Source of the DNA: Actinoplanes philippinensis | GTDB lineage: Bacteria > Actinomycetota > Actinomycetes > Mycobacteriales > Micromonosporaceae | Reading direction: 5' to 3' | DNA length: 38,616 bases | Assembly (NCBI RefSeq): GCF_900113015.1 | Contig: NZ_FONV01000038.1 | Location: 1 to 38,616 of the forward strand | In this document: one piece after another, positions 1 to 7,893 of the stretch | Numbering within the stretch: position 1 is the stretch's first letter | Layout: every line of letters starts with the position of its first letter | The notes under the pieces: generated by a model | Seen by the model: the letters and a program-made list of their open reading frames with translations, nothing else | Database searches by the model: none | What the model was told of the DNA's origin: nothing | Made by a program: the position numbers and the translations under genes

Positions 1-612
1 GCTGTCGGACATGACCGCGAAGTGAGTCAGGCCCAGGTCGATCCCGATCTCGGACTCGACCGGCGGCAACGCCTCGTCGGTCACCTGGACGACGAACGAG
101 GCGAAGTACCGGCCCGCCGCGTCCCGGACAATCGCCACGGATGACGGGTCCGACGGCAACGTCCGGGACCAGTGGACCGCGAGGTCCCCGATCTTCGGCA
201 GCCGCAGGCGGCCGTTGTTGAGGACCTTGAACCGGGAGTTCTTTGTGAAACGGATGGCTTGCCGGTTGTCTTTGCGGGACCGGTACCGGGGCGGGGCCAC
301 CTTGCGGCCCTTGCGCTTGCCCGAGATCGACGCGAAAAAGTTGCGGTAGGCGGTGTTCAGGTCCGCCAGGGCCTGCTGCAACACCACGGCCGACACCTCG
401 TCCAGCCACGCCCGCTCCGGCGTGAGCTTCGCTTCGGTGATCAGGCGGCGGGACAGTTCCGCGTCCGAGATGTACTTCTCGCTCGCCTCGCGGGCCTGCT
501 GACGCAGGCGCAGCCCGTCGTTGAACACCACCCGCGCGCACCCGAACGACCGGGCCAGCGCCTCGCGCTGGACGGCGTCCGGGTAGACCCGGAAGTTGTA
601 ACGGAGCTGCAC
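1..612 (-). CDS. tnpB: TnpB, IS605-family RNA-guided nuclease (N-terminal half)
   Basis: Reading the minus strand from 612 gives 204 residues starting VQLRYNFRVYPD, the typical TnpB N-terminus (helix-turn-helix OrfB region). It ends at the window edge just after GIDLGL at residues 190-195, the first RuvC motif, with catalytic Asp at 192. The remaining RuvC acidic residues and the zinc finger are outside the window. The family is known to be an RNA-guided DNA nuclease, ancestral to Cas12, that helps keep the element at its donor site. The start is either GTG at 612 or an in-frame GTG at 621; neither has a clear ribosome binding site. No frameshift is visible in this half, so the gene may be intact. 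Confidence 0.9.
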   Translation of the reverse strand, partial: MQLRYNFRVYPDAVQREALARSFGCARVVFNDGLRLRQQAREASEKYISDAELSRRLITEAKLTPERAWLDEVSAVVLQQALADLNTAYRNFFASISGKRKGRKVAPPRYRSRKDNRQAIRFTKNSRFKVLNNGRLRLPKIGDLAVHWSRTLPSDPSSVAIVRDAAGRYFASFVVQVTDEALPPVESEIGIDLGLTHFAVMSDS

Positions 613-637
613 GAGACACACTGTAACCTGTTGGTTT

Positions 638-1072
638 ATGGCCGAACTTGCAGGCATCCGCACTGGTAGACACTGTGTTTTTGCAATGCACGTCCATTTG
701 GTTTTCGTCACGAAGTTTCGGCACAAGGTGTTCGCCGACCGGCACCTGACCCGCATGGAACAGGTCATGCGGGACGTGTGCGCCGACTTCGAGGCGGAGC
801 TGGTCGAGTTCAACGGTGAGAACAACCACGTGCACCTGGTGGTCAACTTCCCGCCCAAGGTGGCCGTGGCCCGGCTGGTCAACAGCCTCAAGGGCGTCTC
901 CTCACGCCGTCTGCGGCAGGAGTTCCCCGACCTCGTGCGCCACTACTACCGGGCCAACAAACTCTGGTCGGGTTCGTACTTCGCCGGCTCCGTCGGCGGG
1001 GCACCGCTGAGCGTCGTGAAGCAGTACATCGACCAGCAGAACCGTCCCGGTCAAGGCACTGCTCGGGCCTAG
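638..1072 (+). CDS. tnpA: TnpA, IS200/IS605-family Y1 transposase
   Basis: A 144-residue protein of the normal size for Y1 HUH transposases. The metal-binding HUH motif is in NNHVHLVV (His64 and His66) and the single nucleophile is Tyr130 in VVKQYIDQQ. TnpA cuts and joins single-stranded ends at subterminal hairpins during lagging-strand synthesis. Both signature elements are present and the frame is complete, so it is probably active. It is divergent from tnpB, as in IS605. The N-terminus MAELAGIRTGRHCVFAMHVH fits actinomycete relatives, which supports the ATG at 638. Confidence 0.93.
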   Translation: MAELAGIRTGRHCVFAMHVHLVFVTKFRHKVFADRHLTRMEQVMRDVCADFEAELVEFNGENNHVHLVVNFPPKVAVARLVNSLKGVSSRRLRQEFPDLVRHYYRANKLWSGSYFAGSVGGAPLSVVKQYIDQQNRPGQGTARA

Positions 1073-1099
1073 CAGCCCTCCCAGCGCGGGCCTCCACCC

Positions 1100-1115
1100 C
1101 CGGCCTGAAGGCCGG
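1100..1115. repeat. Subterminal hairpin of the IS605-type element
   Basis: A perfect 6-bp stem (CCGGCC, loop TGAA, GGCCGG) 28 bases after the tnpA stop. IS200/IS605 ends carry such imperfect palindromes, which TnpA binds as single-stranded hairpins. Its position between tnpA and foreign sequence makes it the tnpA-side (left) end of the element. Confidence 0.65.
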
Positions 1116-1117
1116 AG

Positions 1118-1369
1118 CACTGGCCCGCATTCCGGTAGCGGTTGCAGCGTCGCGCGGGAGACCGAGCTGGCCAGCAGGGCATGGTAGTGCTGCGGGCTGA
1201 GGTGGCGGCGCAGGACTTCACACGCTCGGTCGTCGAGGTGCAGGCGGTAGCCGCCGGTCGCCTCCACGCGGGGGTCGCGGTCGTGGACGGACACTTCGAT
1301 GCCGCCGTGGTGCAGGGCCTGGGCGAGGGTCAGCCCACCGATCCCCGCCCCGATGATCATGACTCGCAT
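1118..1369 (-). pseudogene. FAD-dependent monooxygenase, 5' fragment cut by the IS
   Basis: The minus strand from ATG 1369 gives MRVMIIGAGIGGLTLAQALHHGG, an FAD-binding Rossmann fold with GxGxxG at residues 7-12. After it come residues typical of PheA/TfdB-type flavin hydroxylases (an HDRDPR motif at the end of the second strand). A good ribosome binding site (AGAGGGAG) precedes the ATG. After about 80 residues the frame runs into the IS605-type element near 1118, so only about one fifth of a roughly 400-residue enzyme remains. It lies 63 bases after the amidohydrolase stop on the same strand, so the two probably formed an operon for an aromatic or polyketide-like substrate. The other part should be left of the element. 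Confidence 0.75.
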
Positions 1370-1432
1370 GTTGCTCCCTCTTTCAGGGTTATGTCAGTCG
1401 ATGGATAATCGCTACTGCCGCCGGCGCACGCG

Positions 1433-2593
1433 TTACTTCACGGGCACTTTCATTTTGAACAGTTTCTCCGCATTGCGGAACGCGATCTTCTCCTTGTCTG
1501 CGCGCGGCAGATCGACTCCGCGGAACCAGTCGGTCTGCTGCTTGATGTCCGCGAACGGATAATCGGTCGCGAACATCACCCGGTCCACGCTGATGAACTT
1601 CAGCAGGAGATCGAGAAGTTCAGTTTGCGGGAATGCGCTGGTCGTGATCCAGAAGTTGTCCTGGAAGTACTGTTCGATGGGCTTCTTGAGCGAGTTCTTG
1701 GTCGGCTCCCCCATGTCCTCCATGATTCGCTTGTAGTAGAAGGGAAGACCTTCGCCCATGTGACCGATGATTATTTTCAGCTTCGGGAATCGATCGAAGA
1801 CGCCGTACGTGATCATCCGAACACATTGGATCAGCACCTCCTGGTGCCAGCCGTATCCGGACCCACTGAAAATGTAGTCCTGGAATTCCTCGGTGTATTT
1901 GGACCGGGTGGTCTTGTAGTAGATGTCGAAGACATCGTCGGCCGGATAGCCGGGATGCAGGTAGATCGGCACGTCGAGAGCGACGGCACGTTCCAGTACG
2001 GGCTCGAAATCAGGATGGTCGAGGTACTTCTTCGCGATGTGCCCGTTGGTCAGCGCGCCCAGGAAGCCGTCTTCCCGAACCGAGCGTTCCAGTTCGTCCG
2101 CCGCCGCCTTCGGGCTCTGCAGGGGCAGGGTGGCGAAAGCCTTGAAGCGGCCCGGATATTTGGCGATCGGCCCTTCCACGAGTTGCCGGTTGAGGCGATA
2201 GGCGAAGTCGATGCCTTTTCGTCCGGGGACGTTCTGTACGGACGGCGTGTGGGCGGAGAGGATTTGAACGTCGAGTCCCCCCGCGTCCATGTCGTCGATG
2301 CGGCGCTCGCCCAGATCGGCCAGACCGATCTCCTCGAGGAACGCTATGTGATCCTCGTTGATGGAGTTCAGCTTCAACAACGCGGGAGTGGAAAAGGTCT
2401 CCTCCGCGCCGATGAAGGGCAGATCCCGGTCTCGCCGGTAGATTTCCGCGGTCTTGTTCGCGTTCGGGGCCGGGGCCCGGCCCGGGGTCTTGTCGTCGCT
2501 CGCCGCCGAGGCAATGGCATGTGTGGAGATGCCGGCGCCGATGCCGAGTGCCGTGGCGGCGGTCAGGAAGCTGCGGCGTCCCAAGGGCTTCAT
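1433..2593 (-). CDS. Tat-exported amidohydrolase (amidohydrolase_2 family)
   Basis: A 386-residue metal-dependent hydrolase or decarboxylase of the amidohydrolase_2 group, related to resorcylate and ACMS decarboxylases. The start is ATG 2593 with GGGAGAG eight bases upstream; a longer frame exists but has no ribosome binding site. The N-terminus MKPLGRRSFLTAATALG is a twin-arginine signal, unusual because most relatives are cytoplasmic. Visible motifs are IYLHPGYP (metal His), IIIGHMGEGLPF (metal His and Glu) and FATDYPF (metal Asp). The usual N-terminal HxH strand motif is not obvious, so metal content is uncertain. The gene is followed by the disrupted FAD monooxygenase. G+C is far lower than in the neighbours: the 60-base blocks at 1441 and 1741 have 30 and 29 G+C. 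This points to recent transfer. Confidence 0.85.
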   Translation of the reverse strand: MKPLGRRSFLTAATALGIGAGISTHAIASAASDDKTPGRAPAPNANKTAEIYRRDRDLPFIGAEETFSTPALLKLNSINEDHIAFLEEIGLADLGERRIDDMDAGGLDVQILSAHTPSVQNVPGRKGIDFAYRLNRQLVEGPIAKYPGRFKAFATLPLQSPKAAADELERSVREDGFLGALTNGHIAKKYLDHPDFEPVLERAVALDVPIYLHPGYPADDVFDIYYKTTRSKYTEEFQDYIFSGSGYGWHQEVLIQCVRMITYGVFDRFPKLKIIIGHMGEGLPFYYKRIMEDMGEPTKNSLKKPIEQYFQDNFWITTSAFPQTELLDLLLKFISVDRVMFATDYPFADIKQQTDWFRGVDLPRADKEKIAFRNAEKLFKMKVPVK

Positions 2594-2701
2594 GTCAGTC
2601 TCTCCCGTGTTCGTGTGGTGTGGTGTCCGGATCTCGGCCGGTCCCGCCGAAGCGCCGCCGGCCGGGGCCACCCACTTCGTACCGAGCGAATCTGAGACGA
2701 T

Positions 2702-2709
2702 CATTAATG
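2702..2709. promoter_or_regulatory. AT-rich divergent promoter region with CATTAATG palindrome
   Basis: The 237 bases between the amidohydrolase (start 2593) and the metalloprotease (start 2831) hold no gene. CATTAATG at 2702-2709 is an 8-bp palindrome in one of the few AT-rich patches here, which makes it a possible promoter or operator core for either gene. No convincing -35/-10 pair was found. Confidence 0.25.
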
Positions 2710-2796
2710 CGCTGCTCAGGCGGCACGACGCGGAGGGCGCGCAGAACCCTCCGCTGCCGCACGGGATTAAGTCGATCAATGTCGGGGTATTGGCCC

Positions 2797-2820
2797 GGCC
2801 TTCTCCTATCCGGAAAGGCC
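2797..2820 (+). promoter_or_regulatory. Hairpin overlapping the metalloprotease ribosome binding site
   Basis: GGCCTT at 2797-2802 can pair with AAGGCC at 2815-2820 across a 12-base loop. The right arm contains part of the likely ribosome binding site GGAAAGG (2812-2818) for the start at 2831. Folding would hide it, so translation could be modulated, but six pairs is weak evidence. Confidence 0.3.
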
Positions 2821-2830
2821 CCCCGCCCTC

Positions 2831-3376
2831 GTGAAGATGCACCCGTCCCGACTTCTCCGTGTGTCCGTGACGCTCGTTCTGGCCAGCGCTTCGGTCACCG
2901 TGACCACCTCACCTGCCGTCGCAGCGGAATTCGGCTCCTTCGGGACCACGCCGCGCCTGCTGGGAACCTCGATCGTCTACGTCGAGGAACATGTCGGTGA
3001 ACGGTTCGACTCCGCACTACGCTCGTCGATCGCGTTCGTCGACAGGTACACCGGCTCGGACATGCGTCTCGGGAGATGCCGGACCGGATACCGCTGCATC
3101 CGGGTTGTCCAGAGCAACGCCACCAACGGCCACGGCGCTTGGACCAGTTGGACCTACGGGCGGAAGAACTCCGAGATCCGCCTCTCGGCCACACTCGCCC
3201 GCAAGAATTGGTATACGCGGCGGTCGATCATCGACCATGAGCTCGGCCACGCCAACGGGGCCCGGCACAACTCCCGATGCACGTCGCGCATGTGGCCCGA
3301 TTACCGATGCCGCAACAAGCGGCTTCCGGCCCGCACCTTCACGACAGCCGAGCGGTCGGCGCTGGCCAGGTGGTGA
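2831..3376 (+). CDS. Secreted metzincin-like zinc metalloprotease
   Basis: A 181-residue exported protein. The start is GTG 2831 (or ATG 2837), with GGAAAGG upstream. Residues 1-32 form a Sec signal peptide ending AVAA. HELGHANGARH at residues 136-146 is the long zinc motif HExxHxxGxxH of metzincins: three histidine ligands and the catalytic Glu. A following Met154 in CTSRMWP may be the Met-turn. Four cysteines around 83-89 and 150-160 could form disulphides. The small size and third histidine suggest a matrixin-like secreted peptidase rather than snapalysin, which has Asp as third ligand. Substrate unknown. It is convergent with the APH-fold gene across a hairpin. Confidence 0.82.
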   Translation: MKMHPSRLLRVSVTLVLASASVTVTTSPAVAAEFGSFGTTPRLLGTSIVYVEEHVGERFDSALRSSIAFVDRYTGSDMRLGRCRTGYRCIRVVQSNATNGHGAWTSWTYGRKNSEIRLSATLARKNWYTRRSIIDHELGHANGARHNSRCTSRMWPDYRCRNKRLPARTFTTAERSALARW

Positions 3377-3433
3377 CCTCTCGGGTCGCGGCGGGGTACG
3401 GACGGGGCAACGCCTGCCTGATGCGCGGCCCCT

Positions 3434-3454
3434 CGCCCGGCCGGAGACCGGGCG
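3434..3454. terminator. Hairpin between convergent genes
   Basis: CGCCCGG at 3434-3440 and CCGGGCG at 3448-3454 form a perfect 7-bp stem with a 7-base loop, in the 90-base gap between the convergent metalloprotease and phosphotransferase genes. There is no U tract, as is common in high-G+C actinomycetes. It could serve both directions. Confidence 0.5.
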
Positions 3455-3466
3455 GAACCATCACGT

Positions 3467-4378
3467 TCAGGTGAGTTCGGCGATCACCGCGCGGACCATG
3501 CGGCGGCCGTGTTCGGCCATGCGGGGGAATGTGTGCCGGTAATAGTCGACGCCGGTCAGCGACGGGGCGAGTGCCCACCCGCAGGCGCGGCGCCAGGTGG
3601 CGTCGTCGTAGCCGACGGCCTCGCGGTAGGCGTCGCGGGCCGCGCCGGTGAAGGTCCACAGCGCCGGCGAGACGTCGGGCGCCGGATCGCCGACACCGAG
3701 CGCGCCGAAGTCGATGACCGCGGCGAGCCGGCCGCCGTCGGTGATCAGGTTCCCGGGCTGCAGATCTCCGTGAATCCAGACGGGGGCTCCGTCCCAGTCA
3801 GGCGTGGACAGGCAGACCTCCCACGCCGCCGCTGCCGCGTCCACGTCGAAGCCGTCGTCATGCCCGGCCAGGCGAGGCAGCACCCGGCGGACACCCTCGT
3901 CGGCGTGGCGCAGGGCGGATCCCCGTGAGCCCGGCGGCTTGGCCGGGCCGTCGCCCGGTTCGATGCGGTGCAGGGCGCGGACGAACGCCGCCACCTCGCC
4001 CGCCAGCACCGCATCGTCGCAGCCGAGCCGGGGAGGTGTGCTGCCCGCGATCCAGGGCGCCACGGTCCACCGCCACGGATATCCGGCGCCCGGCTCACCG
4101 ACGTGCAGCGGCACCGGGATCCGCGCGGGGAGCCGAGACGCGAGCAGAGGCAGCCATCGCGCGCCGGAATCGGCCTGGTCGACGGCCCAGGCGATCTTGG
4201 GCATGCGGGCGACGAGCGCGTCGCCGACCCGGAAGAGGACGTGGTCGGTGCCCTCCAGGTCCTCGGGCAGGGGTGTCACGGCGAGGCCGGACCACTGCGG
4301 GCACTGGTCGGCTATCAGGTGGCGCACCTGCTCGGCGGTGGCACGGACTTCGTCATCGTGGATCGGCACGACAGGCAC
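3467..4378 (-). CDS. Aminoglycoside phosphotransferase-fold kinase
   Basis: A 303-residue APH/choline kinase-fold protein. HGDLQPGN at residues 203-210 is the catalytic loop (Asp205 as base) and IDFGALGVGDPAPD from 222 holds the Mg-binding Asp. The N-lobe has LFRVGDALVARMPK with the ATP-binding lysine. The family phosphorylates small hydroxyl substrates, including aminoglycosides, macrolides and metabolites. Nothing here fixes the substrate, and most such chromosomal copies do not give clinical resistance. The start is GTG 4378, the first start in the open frame; no good ribosome binding site is seen. The 150 bases upstream (4379-4528) hold no convincing gene. Confidence 0.88.
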   Translation of the reverse strand: MPVVPIHDDEVRATAEQVRHLIADQCPQWSGLAVTPLPEDLEGTDHVLFRVGDALVARMPKIAWAVDQADSGARWLPLLASRLPARIPVPLHVGEPGAGYPWRWTVAPWIAGSTPPRLGCDDAVLAGEVAAFVRALHRIEPGDGPAKPPGSRGSALRHADEGVRRVLPRLAGHDDGFDVDAAAAAWEVCLSTPDWDGAPVWIHGDLQPGNLITDGGRLAAVIDFGALGVGDPAPDVSPALWTFTGAARDAYREAVGYDDATWRRACGWALAPSLTGVDYYRHTFPRMAEHGRRMVRAVIAELT

Positions 4379-4528
4379 GGTAATGCGGTCCGGCGCCGCA
4401 CCTCCACCGGTTTGCCGGAGCCGGGGTCCAGGGCGGCGGCACGATGGGACACCACCTGCTCGAACGCTTCGATCAGACGAGCCGTTCCCACCGACACGAA
4501 CCGACGGATCAGCCGTGCCGGCGCGTCG

Positions 4529-5182
4529 TCAGAGCAGGCTGTTCTCGTAGGCGTAGATGACCGCCTGCACCCGATCGCGCAGGGACAGCTTCGTCAGCAC
4601 GTGCGAGACGTGGGTCTTGACGGTCTGTTCGCCCACGTACAGGCGCGCGGCGATCTCGGCGTTGGAGTGTCCCCGGGCCACCTCGAGCAGGACCTCGCGT
4701 TCCCGTTCGGTGAGCCGGTCCAGATCCGGCGGCGCGGGTGTGGCGGCGGGGGCCATGGCGTCGGCGAATCGGCTCACCAGACGGCGGGTGACCGACGGGT
4801 CGATCAATGCGTCGCCGCGCGCCACCACGCGTACCGCGTTGAGCAGTTCCTCGGTCGGCATGTTCTTGAGGCAGAAACCGCTGGCTCCGGCACGCAGCCC
4901 GCGGTAGACGTAGCTGTCCTCGTCGTAGGTGGTCAGCAGCAGGATCCGGGTGGTGTCGCCGCGGGCCCGGAGGGCTTCTGCGGCGGCGAGGCCGTCGAGT
5001 CTCGGCATGCGCACGTCGAGGACCGCCACGTCGGGCCGGAGGCGGCCGACCGCCTCGACCGCCGCCTGGCCGTCGCCGACGTCGCCGACGCATTCCAGGT
5101 CGGACTGTGTCTCCAGGGCGTTACGGAACCCGGAGCGGAAGAACTCGTGGTCGTCGGCGAGCAGGACACGGACGGTGGTCAA
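4529..5182 (-). CDS. LuxR-type response regulator (NarL/FixJ family)
   Basis: A 217-residue two-component regulator. The receiver domain has the acidic pair in LLADDHE, phosphoacceptor Asp56 in DVAVLDVRMP and the Thr/Lys switch further on (LLLTTYD, FCLKNMP). The C-terminal LuxR helix-turn-helix begins LTEREREVLLEVARGHSNAEIA, about residues 155-217. The start must be TTG 5182: its TTGA overlaps the kinase stop TGA, and no ATG or GTG lies nearby. Translation is therefore coupled to the kinase. The likely target is the divergent region 7842-7992 upstream of its own operon and the MMPL transporter, which carries palindromes. Confidence 0.95.
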   Translation of the reverse strand: MTTVRVLLADDHEFFRSGFRNALETQSDLECVGDVGDGQAAVEAVGRLRPDVAVLDVRMPRLDGLAAAEALRARGDTTRILLLTTYDEDSYVYRGLRAGASGFCLKNMPTEELLNAVRVVARGDALIDPSVTRRLVSRFADAMAPAATPAPPDLDRLTEREREVLLEVARGHSNAEIAARLYVGEQTVKTHVSHVLTKLSLRDRVQAVIYAYENSLL

Positions 5183-6360
5183 CGGGACTCCTCGATGGGA
5201 AAGGTCAGGTCGGCGCGCCACACGCCGGGGGTGTCCGGCGCCGGGCCGAGGACGGCGGACCCCGCGAACAGGGTGACCCGATGCCGGATGCCGTCGAGTC
5301 CCCGGCCGGTGCCCGGACTCGGCCCCGCCGAGCGGCTGATCGTGTTCGCGCTGGTGATCCGCAGGGTGACCCTGGTCTGCACGATGCTCAGGTCGACGAC
5401 GCCGTCGCCGTGGCGCAGGGCGTTGGTGAGCAGCTCCTGGACGGTCCGGTAGGCGGTCAGGTTCAGCGAGCTGGGCAGGCCCGGCGGGTCGAGACCGTCG
5501 ACGCGCAGGTTCACCGTGGATCCGGTACGCCGGATGCCCTCGACCAGGTCGTCGAGGGCACCGAGGCCGGGCTGGCGGACACCGTCGGACTCGTTGCCGT
5601 GCAGCAGGTCCAGCATCCGCCGCAGATCGTTGAGGGCCGACCGGCTGGACGTCTCGACCTGTTCCAGCGAGGCGATCGTACGTTCCTGATGGGTGGGCAG
5701 GCCGGACTTCATGCCTAGCCGGGCGGCCGCGGCGTGCACCCCGACAGCGCTGACATGGTGGGAGATGGTGTCGTGCAGGTCGCGTGCGATGTCCGCCCGT
5801 TCCGTCTCGACCGCGGTGGTCAGCGCCTGCGCCGCGTCCCGGCGCTGTTGCTCGGCCCGGCGCTGGACCTCGGCGATGTAGCCGCTGCGCCCGGTGGTGT
5901 GCCGGCCGAGCAGGAACGGGATCACCGTGTTGGTGAGCGCGAGCAGGATGTTGCCGGCGGCCGCGTCGTAGCCCTGGAGCACCTGGGTGGCGCTCAATCC
6001 GGCGGCCAGGGCGGCGAGCGCGACCCAGGACCGGTAGCCGTCGACCCAGGCTCCGGCCCGGTAGCCGGCGACCACCAGGCCGGTGGAGTTGCCGATCCCG
6101 TTGTCGTGCACGCCGGTGACCGCCAGCAGGACCGCGGCGGCCGCGAACCGGACGATGCCGTGGACGACCGCTACCGGCCCGGCGGTGCGGGCCGGTAGCG
6201 CGAGGGCCAGGTCGGCGAGCAGGATCGCCGCGCCGACCAGCCACACCGCCGGCCCTGTCTCGCGCTGGGCGGCGCCGAGCAGGAACGGGGCGCCGTCGCC
6301 GATCACGCAGCCGAACGCGATGAGCAGGGACTGGCGGCGTAGCTTACGGTTCTCGTCCAA
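5179..6360 (-). CDS. Sensor histidine kinase (HisKA_3 type)
   Basis: A 393-residue membrane kinase. The first 155 residues hold about five to six hydrophobic segments (12-30, 40-56, 62-82, 112-125, 136-152) with very short loops, so it probably senses a membrane or membrane-embedded signal. The H-box is ARDLHDTISHHVSAV with phosphorylated His196. The ATPase domain has ELLTNALRHG (N box) and GRGLDGIRHR (G box). The start is TTG 6360: no other start codon occurs between it and the upstream hydrolase stop 5 bases away. It partners the response regulator that overlaps its stop by four bases. Confidence 0.93.
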   Translation of the reverse strand: MDENRKLRRQSLLIAFGCVIGDGAPFLLGAAQRETGPAVWLVGAAILLADLALALPARTAGPVAVVHGIVRFAAAAVLLAVTGVHDNGIGNSTGLVVAGYRAGAWVDGYRSWVALAALAAGLSATQVLQGYDAAAGNILLALTNTVIPFLLGRHTTGRSGYIAEVQRRAEQQRRDAAQALTTAVETERADIARDLHDTISHHVSAVGVHAAAARLGMKSGLPTHQERTIASLEQVETSSRSALNDLRRMLDLLHGNESDGVRQPGLGALDDLVEGIRRTGSTVNLRVDGLDPPGLPSSLNLTAYRTVQELLTNALRHGDGVVDLSIVQTRVTLRITSANTISRSAGPSPGTGRGLDGIRHRVTLFAGSAVLGPAPDTPGVWRADLTFPIEESR

Positions 6361-6365
6361 GATCT

Positions 6366-7841
6366 TTAGATACCACGAATGAACTCGACGATGGCGGCCG
6401 CACCCTCGGGGGTGCTGGCCGGGGTGTGCCCGGCCCCCTCGATCACCCTGGTGGTGGCGTGGGGGAACTGGGCGGCCGCGGCGTCGCCCGACTCGATCGG
6501 GGTGTTCGCGTCGAGGTCACCGCTGAGCACCAGGACCGGCACGTCGGGCAGGGCGGAACCGGCCGGGAACGGGCTGGTCATGGTGGCGTCGCCGGGCCAG
6601 TTCAGGCAGGCGCCGGTGTCGTAGTCGGCGCGCGACACCCACGCTGCGGCGGAGAACGGGGCGAAATCGGCGTCGTCGAGGTGCGCCTGGGCGGTGTCGT
6701 ACTCGCGGACACGGGTGCCGACCGGGTCGGCGTAGTCGAAGTCACGCGGATAGTCGTGGCAGGTGACCGCCCAGGCCTGCGCGTCGGACAGCGCGAGCGG
6801 GCCGTAGGAGTAGATCTGCGCCGAGGCATGCAGGCTGGTACGGACCAGGGCCCTTGCCGGGCCGAGATCGCCGTGGCGGGCTGACGCGGCGGCTCGGGCC
6901 AGGGCGAGCGCGGCGCCGCTGTCGGGGCGGCTGGCGAAGATCCGTCCGGCCACCGTGGTCATCTGCCACTCGTCCAGGTCGACCCGGTGGCCGTCGACGG
7001 TCAGCTTCTCCGGGTGGGCGCGCAGTCGTTTCAGCAGCGCGGCCAGGTCGGTCAGGACCCGGTCGCCGTCACACTCACCGGTCCGGTCGCAGACCAGGCG
7101 CATGGCCCGGCGGAACGCGGCGGCACCGACCTCGCCGGTGGTGTCGACGTTCACCGCGTACGCCCCGGCCAGGCTGATCGACCGGACGTGCTCCGGGTGA
7201 CGCTGAGCGTAGGCGGCCATCAGGTAGGTGCCGTACGAGACTCCGAGCAGATCGAGCCGGCTCAGCCCGAGGGTGGCGCGGACGGTGTCGATGTCATCGG
7301 CGACCGCGTTCGTGCTGTAGTCGCCGATCTTGTCGCCGAGCTGCTCACCGCATCGGCCGATCAGCTCGCGCTGGCGTTGCCGGGAGGCGAAGACCCGGGC
7401 CGGGCCGTCGAGCGCCGGGCACTGCAGCGCCGAGGACCGGCCGACGCCGCGGGTGTCGATCAGCAGGACGTCGTACCGGTCGAGCAGCGGGGCGAGTGCC
7501 TCGGTGAACAGGGTTCCGGCCAGATCGATGGTCGAGCCGCCCGGGCCGCCCGGGTTGGGCACGATCGTGCCGAGGCCGGGCCGCGTCGTGTCGGTGTGCG
7601 GGACCAGCGCGAACCCGACGTCGATCGTGCCGTTGGCCGGAGCGTCGCGGTCGCGGGGCACGGCGATCGACCCGCACCGCGCGGTCGGCAGACCGGGCAG
7701 TTCGGGACAGTCGACGAGGGCGTCGACGGTTTCCGCCGATGCGGTCAGGACGACCGGTGCGACGGCCGGGCCGGGCGGCGGGGCGCAACCCGTGGCGAGG
7801 GCGGCCACCGCGATCAGAGCGGTCAGGAGTCGTGCCTTCAT
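6366..7841 (-). CDS. TAP-type alpha/beta hydrolase lipoprotein (SlpD/SlpE-like)
   Basis: A 491-residue exported alpha/beta hydrolase of the actinomycete tripeptidyl aminopeptidase group. The signal peptide ends in lipobox LATGC with Cys19 to be lipidated, so it is anchored outside the membrane. Catalytic residues are visible: oxyanion-region PNPGGPGGS, nucleophile Ser in GVSYGTYL, Asp in LSGDLDANTP, and His in EGAGHTPAS within the C-terminal TAP-like domain. RBS GAGGAC precedes ATG 7841. It is the first gene of an operon with the histidine kinase (5-base gap) and response regulator. Coupling to a two-component system suggests its peptide products or the envelope stress it relates to may be sensed; this is inference. 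Confidence 0.9.
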   Translation of the reverse strand: MKARLLTALIAVAALATGCAPPPGPAVAPVVLTASAETVDALVDCPELPGLPTARCGSIAVPRDRDAPANGTIDVGFALVPHTDTTRPGLGTIVPNPGGPGGSTIDLAGTLFTEALAPLLDRYDVLLIDTRGVGRSSALQCPALDGPARVFASRQRQRELIGRCGEQLGDKIGDYSTNAVADDIDTVRATLGLSRLDLLGVSYGTYLMAAYAQRHPEHVRSISLAGAYAVNVDTTGEVGAAAFRRAMRLVCDRTGECDGDRVLTDLAALLKRLRAHPEKLTVDGHRVDLDEWQMTTVAGRIFASRPDSGAALALARAAASARHGDLGPARALVRTSLHASAQIYSYGPLALSDAQAWAVTCHDYPRDFDYADPVGTRVREYDTAQAHLDDADFAPFSAAAWVSRADYDTGACLNWPGDATMTSPFPAGSALPDVPVLVLSGDLDANTPIESGDAAAAQFPHATTRVIEGAGHTPASTPEGAAAIVEFIRGI

Positions 7842-7893
7842 CAGCAGGTCCTCTGTTCTCGACGATGGTGTGTGCCGGCCGGGCGTTCTCCAT

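Larger units (their letters stand above)
1..1117. mobile_element. IS605-type insertion sequence (one end, rest outside window)
   Basis: Divergent tnpB (minus) and tnpA (plus) separated by about 25 bases are the IS605 arrangement of the IS200/IS605 family. These elements move as single-stranded DNA and make no target duplication. The tnpA-side end is marked by a subterminal hairpin at 1100-1115, just past the tnpA stop at 1072. The exact tip cannot be fixed without an empty site; it should lie within about 15 bases after the hairpin, because an unrelated minus-strand reading frame (FAD monooxygenase) is coherent from about 1120 onward. The tnpB-side end and any guide RNA at the 3' end of tnpB lie left of base 1. 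Confidence 0.85.

Noticed and set aside
4315..4497. A 60-codon minus-strand frame upstream of the phosphotransferase
   Set aside because: It overlaps the phosphotransferase start, has no ribosome binding site and no recognisable motif, although its first 35 residues look protein-like.
4529..6244. One open frame joining the response regulator with upstream sequence
   Set aside because: The upstream part is out of frame with the real histidine kinase and is Arg/Gly-rich. The regulator begins at TTG 5182.
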